From positions 1 to 7,801 of the forward strand of contig JAEHDT010000168.1 in assembly GCA_016880225.1 (NCBI GenBank): a stretch of DNA of 7,801 nt. The letters run 5' to 3'. Below, piece by piece: positions 1-6,333 of this stretch (the stretch's first letter is position 1; the number at the start of each line of letters is the position of its first letter). A program made the position numbers and the translations under genes. Under the pieces are notes generated by a model. It was given only the letters and a program-made list of their open reading frames with translations. It was not told the origin of the DNA and did not search any database. Source of the stretch: Gemmatimonadota bacterium. Lineage in GTDB: Bacteria; Gemmatimonadota; Gemmatimonadetes; Gemmatimonadales; GWC2-71-9.

Positions 1-1172
1 ATGGTGCGCGCAAAGCGCTCCATTTGCGTGTCCGGGCCCGCTTCCGCGGTGAGCGTCTCCGCGTATCCCGCGATGGACGTGAGCGGGGTCTTGAGCTCGT
101 GGGACACGTTGGCGACGAAGTCGCGACGCACGGCTTCCAGCCGCCGCAGCTCGGTCACGTCGCGAATCACGAGCAACGCCCCGCCGTTCGGCAGGGCGCG
201 GCCGGAGACGAGCAGAGTGCGGCCGCCGCGCTCCAGCTCGCGCGGCGCCGCCTCGCGCCCCTCGAGCACCACGGCGACCAGATCGCGCGCGCCCTTGTCG
301 TGGAACAGCTCCGTGGGGGCGGGGAAGGGATCGTCGGGCCCGTAGCCGAGCAGGCGCCGGGCGGCGCGGTTGAGCATCACGATCCGGCCGCTCGAGTCCG
401 CGGCCACCACGCCGTCCGTCATCGTCTCGATGAGCGTTGTCGTCTCCTCGCGCTCGCGCACCAGGTCGGCGAACCGCTGGTCGAGCTGCCGGTGCATGGC
501 GCGCAACGCCATGATGTGCCCCACCACTTCCGGGACGCGCGCATCCGGAAACGCGGGCGGCCGGCCGTCGGCGATGGCGCGCGCCGCGTCTCCCAAGGCC
601 ACGAGCGGCTTCGCGACCTCGCGCGAAACGATCCAGGCGAGCACGCCGGCCGCCAGCACGGCCACGAGCCCCGCGAGCGCCACGGCGCGCTGCACCGCCT
701 GGACCTGCGTATCCACCGCGGCGAGCGTGGTCGAGACCCGCACGACCGCGATGCCGGGGGGGCCGCCCCGCACGGCCACGTACGTCCGCCGCTCATTGGT
801 CGAGGCGCTGAGCCGGCCGCTCCAGCCGACGCCCGTCGCCAGCGCCTGCTGGACCTCGGGGCGCATCAGGTGGTTCTCGAGGCGGCCGAGCGACGTGCGG
901 TCGAACTCGGTATCCCCCCGGACGACGCCTTTCGGGTCGATGAGCGTGACCCGATGACCGGTGCGGCCGCCGAGCTCGCGCGCGAGATCGGGCCAGCGCA
1001 GCGAATCGGCCGGTAGCAGCGTGGCGACGAGGCGCCCCTCGTGCTCGAGGCCGAGGGCGATCTCGTCCTCGAGATGACGGCGCAGCAGCCGGTCGGCTGC
1101 GACCGTGAGGCCGGCCACGGCGATGGCGACGAGCAGACCAGTGGTGAAGAACAACCGGGTGGAGAGCTTCAC
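1..1172 (-). CDS. phoR: PhoR-type sensor histidine kinase, C-terminus cut off by window edge
   Basis: Membrane-bound sensor kinase that autophosphorylates on histidine and passes the phosphate to the adjacent response regulator. About 390 codons are present. Visible in order: a GTG start and TM1 (about residues 8-26); an extracytoplasmic domain (about 28-160) with the LENHLMRPEVQQAL stretch typical of PhoR/ResE-type sensors; TM2 (about 163-183); a HAMP linker (about 184-236); a PAS domain (about 243-340); and the HisKA box FVANVSHELKTPLTSI with phospho-acceptor His358. The frame is still open at position 1, so the HATPase domain (N, G1 and G2 boxes) lies outside the window. The GTG start at 1172-1170 overlaps the regulator's TGA stop (GTGA), which implies translational coupling. 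A GGAG sits 12 nt upstream (1188-1185). The PhoR assignment rests on domain order, the HisKA box and the PhoB-like partner. A kinase for another ligand with the same architecture is possible. Confidence 0.93.
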   Translation of the reverse strand, partial: MKLSTRLFFTTGLLVAIAVAGLTVAADRLLRRHLEDEIALGLEHEGRLVATLLPADSLRWPDLARELGGRTGHRVTLIDPKGVVRGDTEFDRTSLGRLENHLMRPEVQQALATGVGWSGRLSASTNERRTYVAVRGGPPGIAVVRVSTTLAAVDTQVQAVQRAVALAGLVAVLAAGVLAWIVSREVAKPLVALGDAARAIADGRPPAFPDARVPEVVGHIMALRAMHRQLDQRFADLVREREETTTLIETMTDGVVAADSSGRIVMLNRAARRLLGYGPDDPFPAPTELFHDKGARDLVAVVLEGREAAPRELERGGRTLLVSGRALPNGGALLVIRDVTELRRLEAVRRDFVANVSHELKTPLTSIAGYAETLTAEAGPDTQMERFART

Positions 1173-1897
1173 GAGCGCTTGCGGCTCCGCGGTGCCGGAG
1201 CGGGGCGGCGGAACCGGTAGCCGGTCCCGCGAACCGTTTCGATGCAGTCGCCGGCGGCGCCGAGCTTCTGGCGCAGCCGCTGGACGTGCATGTCCACCGT
1301 GCGGGTCTGGATGTCGGGCTGGGCCTGCCACACCGTCTCGAGCAGCTGGGCGCGGCTCTGGACCCGGCCTTCGCGTTCCACCAGGAGGCGCAGCAGCTTG
1401 AATTCGGTCGCCGTCAGCTCGATCTCGCGGCCGTCGACGGTGACGCGATGGGCGCCGCGGTCGAGCGCGATCGGCCCCGCCGTCACGAGTCCGCCCGCCG
1501 CAACGGCCGGCGCCGCGAGCCGGCGCAACACCGCGCCGACCCGGAGGACGAGCTCCTGCGGCGAGAACGGCTTGGGGAGATAGTCGTCGGCGCCGAGCGA
1601 CAGCCCTTTGATGCGGTCGGGCTCGTCCTTTCGCGCCGTGAGCAGGATGACGCCCAGGTCCTTGGTCTCGTCGCGGCGGCGCAGCTCGGCGAGCACGTCG
1701 TAGCCCGAGACGCCGGGCAGCATCAGGTCGAGCACGACGAGATCGGGCCGCTCTTCGCGGGCGGCGCGCAGCGCGTCGCGACCGTTCGCGGCCGTGGTCA
1801 CGCGATACCCCGCCTTCGCGAGGTGGTACGCGACGAGCGCGGTGATGTCGGGCTCGTCGTCCACCACGAGGATGCGGTGCGCCGCGGGCTCGCTCAT
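1169..1897 (-). CDS. phoB: PhoB/OmpR-family response regulator
   Basis: DNA-binding response regulator of 242 residues, the usual length for PhoB. The receiver domain (about 7-125) has the acidic pair Asp13/Asp14, phospho-acceptor Asp57 in VVLDLMLPG, the switch Thr87 and the conserved Lys109 in YLPKPFSPQEL. The winged-helix output domain (about 140-232) contains TATEFKLLRLL, the recognition-helix region TRTVDMHVQRLRQKL and the terminal hairpin ETVRGTGYRF. The match to PhoB is strong through both domains, notably DEPDRIKGLSLGADDYLPKP. The protein ends in a short basic tail (RSRKRS). ATG at 1897-1895 is chosen because the receiver fold starts right after it (HRILVVDDEP). The frame is open further upstream, but that part runs antisense to the nucleotidase gene. 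No clear Shine-Dalgarno precedes the ATG. In the family, phosphorylation promotes dimerisation on Pho boxes and activates phosphate-starvation genes. That this one does so is inferred. Confidence 0.96.
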   Translation of the reverse strand: MSEPAAHRILVVDDEPDITALVAYHLAKAGYRVTTAANGRDALRAAREERPDLVVLDLMLPGVSGYDVLAELRRRDETKDLGVILLTARKDEPDRIKGLSLGADDYLPKPFSPQELVLRVGAVLRRLAAPAVAAGGLVTAGPIALDRGAHRVTVDGREIELTATEFKLLRLLVEREGRVQSRAQLLETVWQAQPDIQTRTVDMHVQRLRQKLGAAGDCIETVRGTGYRFRRPAPAPRSRKRS

Positions 1898-1951
1898 GAC
1901 AGGACGTGAAGGTAGCGTAACCCGCGCGCCCTTGGCAATTTTCAGCGCACT
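1898..1951. promoter_or_regulatory. Divergent intergenic region with weak Pho-box-like half-sites
   Basis: These 54 bp separate the regulator start (minus strand) from the nucleotidase start (plus strand) and must carry the control sequences for both directions unless promoters lie inside the genes. On the minus strand an exact CTGTCAT (1902-1896) overlaps the regulator ATG. A poorer copy, CCTTCAC (1912-1906), lies upstream, separated by 3 nt instead of the 4 nt usual in Pho boxes. Minus-strand hexamers TTGCCA (1937-1932) and TACCTT (1914-1909) are 17 nt apart, but the second is a poor -10. The only AT-rich patch is AATTTT (1937-1942). Neither gene has an obvious Shine-Dalgarno here. The region's role is secure from gene layout. 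The individual sites are weak. Confidence 0.45.
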
Positions 1952-4900
1952 ATGCACTTGCTCCTGGCGCTCGTCGCCGCCGTGCAGCAACCCGCCCCTT
2001 CTCCCCCCGCTCCTGCCGCCGATTCCGCCCATGTCGTGATCGTCGCCACCACCGACGTGCACGGGCGCGTGCTCGGCTGGGACTACGTGCGCGACGCCGC
2101 CGGGCAGGGCGGGTTGGCGCGCGTGGCCTCGATGGTGGAGTCGCTCCGCGCACAGTACCCAGACCAGGTGGTCCTCGTGGACGCGGGCGACCTGATCGAG
2201 GGCAACCCGTTCGCGACCTACTTCGCCGAGCGGGATTCGCAGCGCCCCCATCCGGTGGTGGACGCGCTCAACGCGATGCAGTACGACGCGGCCACGCCCG
2301 GGAATCACGAGTTCGACTTCGGCCCCGACCTGCTGGCCCGGGCCACCGGCGACGCCACCTACCGCTACGTCTCCGCCAACATCTTCAAGGGCGCGACCGA
2401 TACGCTCGTGTTCCCTCCCTACGTGGTGGTGGTGCGCGGCGGCGTGAAGATCGGAGTCACGGGCCTCACCACCCCCGGCGTGATGGTGTGGGACAAGAGC
2501 CAGCTCGCCGGTCGGATCCGCGTGCGGCCGATCGCGGAGACCGCGCCGCTCGCGCTGCGCCGCCTGGATCTGGCGGGCGTCGATCTCAAGGTGGTGCTCG
2601 TCCACAGCGGGCTCAACGAGCCGTCGTCCTACGACACGACCGGGGTCGGCCCCGAGAACGCCGCGCTCGGACTCGCCAGCATTCCGCTGCCCGCTCCCCG
2701 GCCCGACCTCGTGATCGTGGGACACAGCCACAAGGAGATGCGTGACTACGTCGTGAACGGCGTGCACTTCGTGCAGCCGCGGAACTTCGCGCTCAGTCTC
2801 GCGGTGGTGCACGTGGGGTTCGTCAAAGAGACGACCGGATACCGCGTCGTATCGCTGCGCTCGGAGCTGCTTCCCCTCGCATCCGTCCCGGAGCAGCCGC
2901 GCTTCGTGCGGCGCTTCACAGCGGCGCACGAGCGCGTCCGCTCTTGGGCGGGGACTGCGGTCGGCACCGCCGGCTCCGGATTCGCCGCGCGCTACGGCCG
3001 GGTGGAGGACACGCCGCTCCTCGACTTCATCAACGACGTACAGCGCCGCCGCGCCGGTGCCGACCTCTCGGCGGCGACGGATTTCGACGTGAGCGCGGGC
3101 CTCCCCGAAGGCGAGGTACGGGAGCGCGACGTGGCGGGCGTTTACCCCTACGAGAACACGCTGCGCGCGGTGCGCATCTCCGGTGATCAGCTCAGGGCGT
3201 ACTTGGAGCACTCGGCCCGCTACTTCCGCACGTATCAACCGGGCGGGCCTCTCATCAACGACAGCGTCCCTGGCTTCGACTTCGACGTCGTGAGCGGCGT
3301 GACGTACGTGATCGACCTGGCGCAACCCGAAGGGCGGCGCATCCGCGGGCTCGCCTATCGCGGACGCGCCGTGGCGCCGACGGACAGCTTCACCCTTGCG
3401 CTGAACAGCTATCGCCAGGCGGGCGGGGGCGGGTACACGATGCTCGCGGGGGCCCGGGTCGTGTACGACCGGGGCGAATCGATTCGCGACCTGCTGGCCA
3501 CGGAGCTCCGGAGCCGCGGGCTTCTGGGCGCCCAGGACGTGTACGCGCCGCGCGGGTCGATCGCGCCGGCGGAGGCGCGCGCGGCCCTGCGCCAGGGGTT
3601 CGCGCCGGCCGGGCGCGCGGTGGTGCGACCGGACAGCACGCTGTTGCGAGTGCTGGCGATCAACGATTTCCACGGGGCGCTGGAGCCGCAGGTGTGGCCG
3701 TGGTCCGACGGACGGCCGGTGGGTGGGGCGGCGGCGCTCAAACCGTGGCTCGACAGCCTCGCGCGGGTGTGCTTCTGCACCAGCATTCGGCTCGACGCCG
3801 GCGACGAGATGCAGGGCACCCCCGTCTCGAATTTCACGTTCGGGCGCCCGGTGATCGCGGCGATGAATGCCCTCGGCGTCGACGCCGCCGCCATCGGCAA
3901 CCACGAGTTCGACTGGGGCGTCGACACGCTGCGCGCTCGGATGGCCGAGGCCCACTACCGCTTCCTGGCGGCGAACATCACGGATTCCGCGGGCACCGCC
4001 CGGCCGGACTGGGCCGAGCCGTTCGCGGTGGTGGAGCGCAACGGCGTGCGCGTCGCGGTGATCGGCGTCGCCTTGCGGGCGACCCCCGAGACCACCGCTC
4101 CCCGCAACGTCAGAGGGTTCGCATTCGGCGACGGCGCCGCCGCGGTGCGGCGGGTGTTGCCGCAGGCGCGCGCGGCGGCAAGCTACGTGATCGTGCTGGC
4201 GCACGTGGGCGGGTTCTGTGACGGCGACGGCGCCGGCGCGGCTTGCCACGGCGAGATCATCGATCTCGCCCGCGGGCTCGACTCGGGCTCCGTGGACCTG
4301 ATCGTGAGCGGTCACACCCACTCGCTCGTGAACACCGTGGTGAACGGCATCCCGATCGTGCAGGCGCGCTCCTCCGGGGCGGGCATCGCGGTGGTGGACT
4401 TCGTGCGGGTAGGCGCGGGGCGCGAAGTGCGCGCGCGCATCGAGACGCCGTTCAGCGATCGCGTAAGCCTCGATCCCACCCTCGTCGATGCGCTGCGCCT
4501 GAGCGAGCAGTCGATCGCGGCGATCACCGGGCGGCCGGTGGCGCGGTTCGGGAGCGAGCTGCGGCGCGGCGGCGAGGAGTACGGGCTCGGCCGGCTCATC
4601 GCGGACGCCCAGCGCAACATCGCCAAGACCGACGTCGCCCTCGTGAACAACGGCGGGATCCGGGCCGATCTCGCGGCCGGGCTCTCGACCTACGGCGACC
4701 TGTTCAAGGTCGAGCCGTTTCAGAACCGGCTGCTGCGGCTGGCCGTATCGGGCAGGGTCTTGAAGGAAGCGCTCGAGCACGCCCTCGCCGGCGACCGCGC
4801 GGACGCTCACGTCGCCGGAATCGAGGTGTGGTACGACCCGCGCAAGCCCGCGGGGCGGCGCATCAAGAAGCTGCGGCTCGCGAACGGCAAGGACGTGGAC

Positions 4901-5098
4901 GACGACCGCACGTACACGCTGGCGGTGAGCGACTTCCTCGCGGCGGGGGGAAGCGGCTACGCGATGCTGCGCGGAGCGACCGCGGGCGACGTCGGCCTCA
5001 CCGACCTGGACGCGCTGATCCAGTACCTCGCCGTGCTGCGCCAGCCGATCGCCGCCCCCGACGACCAGCGGCTCCACCGGGAAGGAGACGGCCGCTGA
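1952..5098 (+). CDS. Exported two-headed nucleotidase: CpdB-type plus UshA-type units fused
   Basis: A 1048-residue protein with two complete metallophosphoesterase plus 5'-nucleotidase C-terminal units. The layout resembles Bacillus subtilis YfkN but lacks an obvious cell-wall sorting tail. Unit 1 (about 27-550) has metal ligands Asp35/His37, Asp80, Asn118/His119, His218 and His258/His260. Its nucleoside pocket carries Tyr400 (VYPYENTL) and Tyr487 (NSYRQAGGGGY), and FDFDVVSGVTYVIDLAQP is a CpdB hallmark, so 2',3'-cyclic phosphodiesterase/3'-nucleotidase activity is expected. Unit 2 (about 565-1035) has Asp572/His574, Asp618, Asn650/His651, His751 and His788/His790, then NNGGIR (899-904), Phe923 (EPFQN) and Phe995 (DFLAAGGSGY), which is 5'-nucleotidase (UshA) style. 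All four cysteines (607, 609, 756, 765) are in unit 2. A short hydrophobic N-terminus (LLLALVAA) followed by a Pro/Ala-rich stretch suggests export, though it lacks basic residues. ATG 1952 is the only usable start after the in-frame TAG at 1913. No Shine-Dalgarno is seen. Confidence 0.95.
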   Translation: MHLLLALVAAVQQPAPSPPAPAADSAHVVIVATTDVHGRVLGWDYVRDAAGQGGLARVASMVESLRAQYPDQVVLVDAGDLIEGNPFATYFAERDSQRPHPVVDALNAMQYDAATPGNHEFDFGPDLLARATGDATYRYVSANIFKGATDTLVFPPYVVVVRGGVKIGVTGLTTPGVMVWDKSQLAGRIRVRPIAETAPLALRRLDLAGVDLKVVLVHSGLNEPSSYDTTGVGPENAALGLASIPLPAPRPDLVIVGHSHKEMRDYVVNGVHFVQPRNFALSLAVVHVGFVKETTGYRVVSLRSELLPLASVPEQPRFVRRFTAAHERVRSWAGTAVGTAGSGFAARYGRVEDTPLLDFINDVQRRRAGADLSAATDFDVSAGLPEGEVRERDVAGVYPYENTLRAVRISGDQLRAYLEHSARYFRTYQPGGPLINDSVPGFDFDVVSGVTYVIDLAQPEGRRIRGLAYRGRAVAPTDSFTLALNSYRQAGGGGYTMLAGARVVYDRGESIRDLLATELRSRGLLGAQDVYAPRGSIAPAEARAALRQGFAPAGRAVVRPDSTLLRVLAINDFHGALEPQVWPWSDGRPVGGAAALKPWLDSLARVCFCTSIRLDAGDEMQGTPVSNFTFGRPVIAAMNALGVDAAAIGNHEFDWGVDTLRARMAEAHYRFLAANITDSAGTARPDWAEPFAVVERNGVRVAVIGVALRATPETTAPRNVRGFAFGDGAAAVRRVLPQARAAASYVIVLAHVGGFCDGDGAGAACHGEIIDLARGLDSGSVDLIVSGHTHSLVNTVVNGIPIVQARSSGAGIAVVDFVRVGAGREVRARIETPFSDRVSLDPTLVDALRLSEQSIAAITGRPVARFGSELRRGGEEYGLGRLIADAQRNIAKTDVALVNNGGIRADLAAGLSTYGDLFKVEPFQNRLLRLAVSGRVLKEALEHALAGDRADAHVAGIEVWYDPRKPAGRRIKKLRLANGKDVDDDRTYTLAVSDFLAAGGSGYAMLRGATAGDVGLTDLDALIQYLAVLRQPIAAPDDQRLHREGDGR
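5082..5087 (+). promoter_or_regulatory. Ribosome binding site for the adenosine deaminase gene
   Basis: AAGGAG lies inside the last codons of the nucleotidase gene. It is 10 nt before the ATT at 5098, 7 nt before the CTG at 5095 and 16 nt before the first GTG at 5104. It supports initiation near 5095-5098 rather than at the more distant GTG codons. Confidence 0.6.
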
Positions 5099-6333
5099 TT
5101 CAGGTGTTCGTGAACGAGCGGCCGGTCACGGTGGCCCGCGGCGCGAGGGTGCGCGACGCGGTCGAGAGCCTGGACCGCGAGCTCGCCGAGCTGGTGGGTC
5201 GTGGAGTGGCGTACGTGACCGACGGCGTGGGCCGCCCCGTGGACGCGGCGGATCCGGTCGGCGAGGGGGGCGCCATCTTCCGCGTCGTGGTGAGCGCCCG
5301 CCAGGGTCCGCCGCGCCTCACCAAGGACGCGCTGCGCCGCTGGCCCAAGGCGGAGCTGCACGTGCACCTGGACGGCTGCCTCCGGCCCGCGACGATGCTC
5401 GAGCTGGCCCGATCGCAGGGCATCCGCCTCCCCGCCGACACGCCCGAGGGCCTGGCGCAGGTGCTGTACGTGAAGCACGCCAAGAGCCTCGAGGAGTACC
5501 TCACCAAGTACGAGATCACCCTGTCGGTCATGCAGACGAAGGCGGCGCTCGAGCGGATCGCGTACGAGTTCGTCGTGGACGCGGCCGCCGACGGGCTGCG
5601 CTACGTCGAGGTGCGGTACTCACCGCTGCTGCACCGGCCGGCGCTGTCCCTGGCCGAAGCGATCGAGGCGCCGCTCGCGGGAGTGAAGCGCGGCGAAGCG
5701 GAGACCGGCATCAAGGTCGGCCTCATCGTGTGCGGCATCCGCACGCGCCCCCCGGCGGACTCGCTGGAGCTGGCGCGGGCCGCGGCGGACTACCGCACGG
5801 CGGGCGTCGTGGCGTTCGACCTGGCGGGCGCGGAGCGGGGCTATCCCGCGCGCGACCACGCGGCGGCGTTCGCGTACGCGGCGCAGCATGGGATGGCGTG
5901 CACCTGTCACGCCGGGGAGGGCGACGGTCCCGCCTCCATCCATCAGGCGTTGCACGCCTGCGGGGCCCAGCGGATCGGCCACGGCACCCGGCTGGGCGAG
6001 GACCGCGCGCTGCTCGAGTACGTGATCGAGCGGAAGATCCCGCTCGAGATGTGCCTCACGTCGAACCTCCACACCCACGCGGTGCCGTCCCTCGCGGAGC
6101 ACCCGTTCAGGCGCTATCTCGACCAGGGTGTCGTGGTCACGCTGAACACCGACGGGCGGCTGATGGACGGCATCTCGCTCACCGATGAGTACTTCATCGC
6201 GCAGGGCGTGCTGGGCTTGACCAAGGCGGACCTCGCCCGCGTGGCCCTGAACGCGTGCGAGAGCGCGTTTCTCCCCGAGTTCGAGAAGGTGGCGCTGGTC
6301 TCCCGCGTGCAGAGCGAACTGGAGGCTCTCTGA
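5098..6333 (+). CDS. add: Adenosine deaminase with N-terminal ThiS/TGS-like extension
   Basis: Converts adenosine (and deoxyadenosine) to inosine plus ammonia in the cytoplasm, using one metal ion. Numbering from ATT 5098, the TIM-barrel enzyme spans about 74-411 (338 residues, near the usual length). It has metal ligands His88 and His90 in AELHVHLDG, His271 with catalytic Glu274 in CHAGEG, His295 in RIGHGTRL and Asp352 in LNTDGRLMDG. The residue after Asp352 is Gly, whereas mammalian enzymes have a second Asp; the segment resembles the NTDNRLMS form of actinobacterial deaminases. Residues 1-67 form an extra domain: QVFVNERPVTV, ARGARVRDAVESL and a final VGEGGAIFRVV, resembling the beta-grasp folds of ThiS or TGS. 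The start is uncertain. ATT 5098 overlaps the upstream stop as TGATT and best fits the domain's first strand; CTG 5095 and GTG 5104 are alternatives. The gene overlaps both neighbours and is probably translated from one mRNA with them. Confidence 0.94.
   Translation: MQVFVNERPVTVARGARVRDAVESLDRELAELVGRGVAYVTDGVGRPVDAADPVGEGGAIFRVVVSARQGPPRLTKDALRRWPKAELHVHLDGCLRPATMLELARSQGIRLPADTPEGLAQVLYVKHAKSLEEYLTKYEITLSVMQTKAALERIAYEFVVDAAADGLRYVEVRYSPLLHRPALSLAEAIEAPLAGVKRGEAETGIKVGLIVCGIRTRPPADSLELARAAADYRTAGVVAFDLAGAERGYPARDHAAAFAYAAQHGMACTCHAGEGDGPASIHQALHACGAQRIGHGTRLGEDRALLEYVIERKIPLEMCLTSNLHTHAVPSLAEHPFRRYLDQGVVVTLNTDGRLMDGISLTDEYFIAQGVLGLTKADLARVALNACESAFLPEFEKVALVSRVQSELEAL
6321..6325 (+). promoter_or_regulatory. 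Ribosome binding site for the nucleoside transporter gene
   Basis: GGAGG lies within the last codons of the deaminase gene, 7 nt before the ATG at 6333. This ATG overlaps the deaminase stop (TGATG), so the site supports both the chosen start and translational coupling. Confidence 0.75.

Noticed and set aside
24..1016. Plus-strand open frame opposite the sensor kinase
   Set aside because: Low-complexity Arg/His/Ala-rich translation with no motifs; the minus-strand frame encodes a full set of sensor kinase domains.
1932..1956. TTGGCA and TATGCA on the plus strand considered as a sigma70 promoter for the nucleotidase
   Set aside because: The spacer is only 13 nt and the second hexamer includes the start codon.
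2030..5050. Possibility that the nucleotidase is two genes joined by error
   Set aside because: The frame is continuous through the linker (about residues 550-565), with no start codon plus ribosome site at the join, and fused architectures of this type are known (YfkN).
1898..5077. Very long open minus-strand frame continuing upstream of the response regulator, antisense to the nucleotidase
   Set aside because: It is rich in His/Arg/Asp/Ala without recognisable domains, mirrors the codon phase of a clearly conserved plus-strand gene, and arises because G/C third positions suppress stops on the opposite strand.
4243..5094. Upstream part of the open frame leading into adenosine deaminase
   Set aside because: Arg-rich shadow of the nucleotidase's second half; the real coding signal of this frame starts where the nucleotidase ends, next to a ribosome site.
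6255..6332. Earlier in-frame ATG for the transporter
   Set aside because: It would overlap the deaminase gene by about 80 nt and add a charged, non-membrane stretch; ATG 6333 has GGAGG and a TGATG junction.
5287..6333. Deaminase starting at internal GTG codons, leaving the beta-grasp segment as a separate gene or noncoding
   Set aside because: No stop codon separates the segments, no ribosome site precedes the internal GTGs, and codon bias is uniform across the junction. A fusion is simpler.
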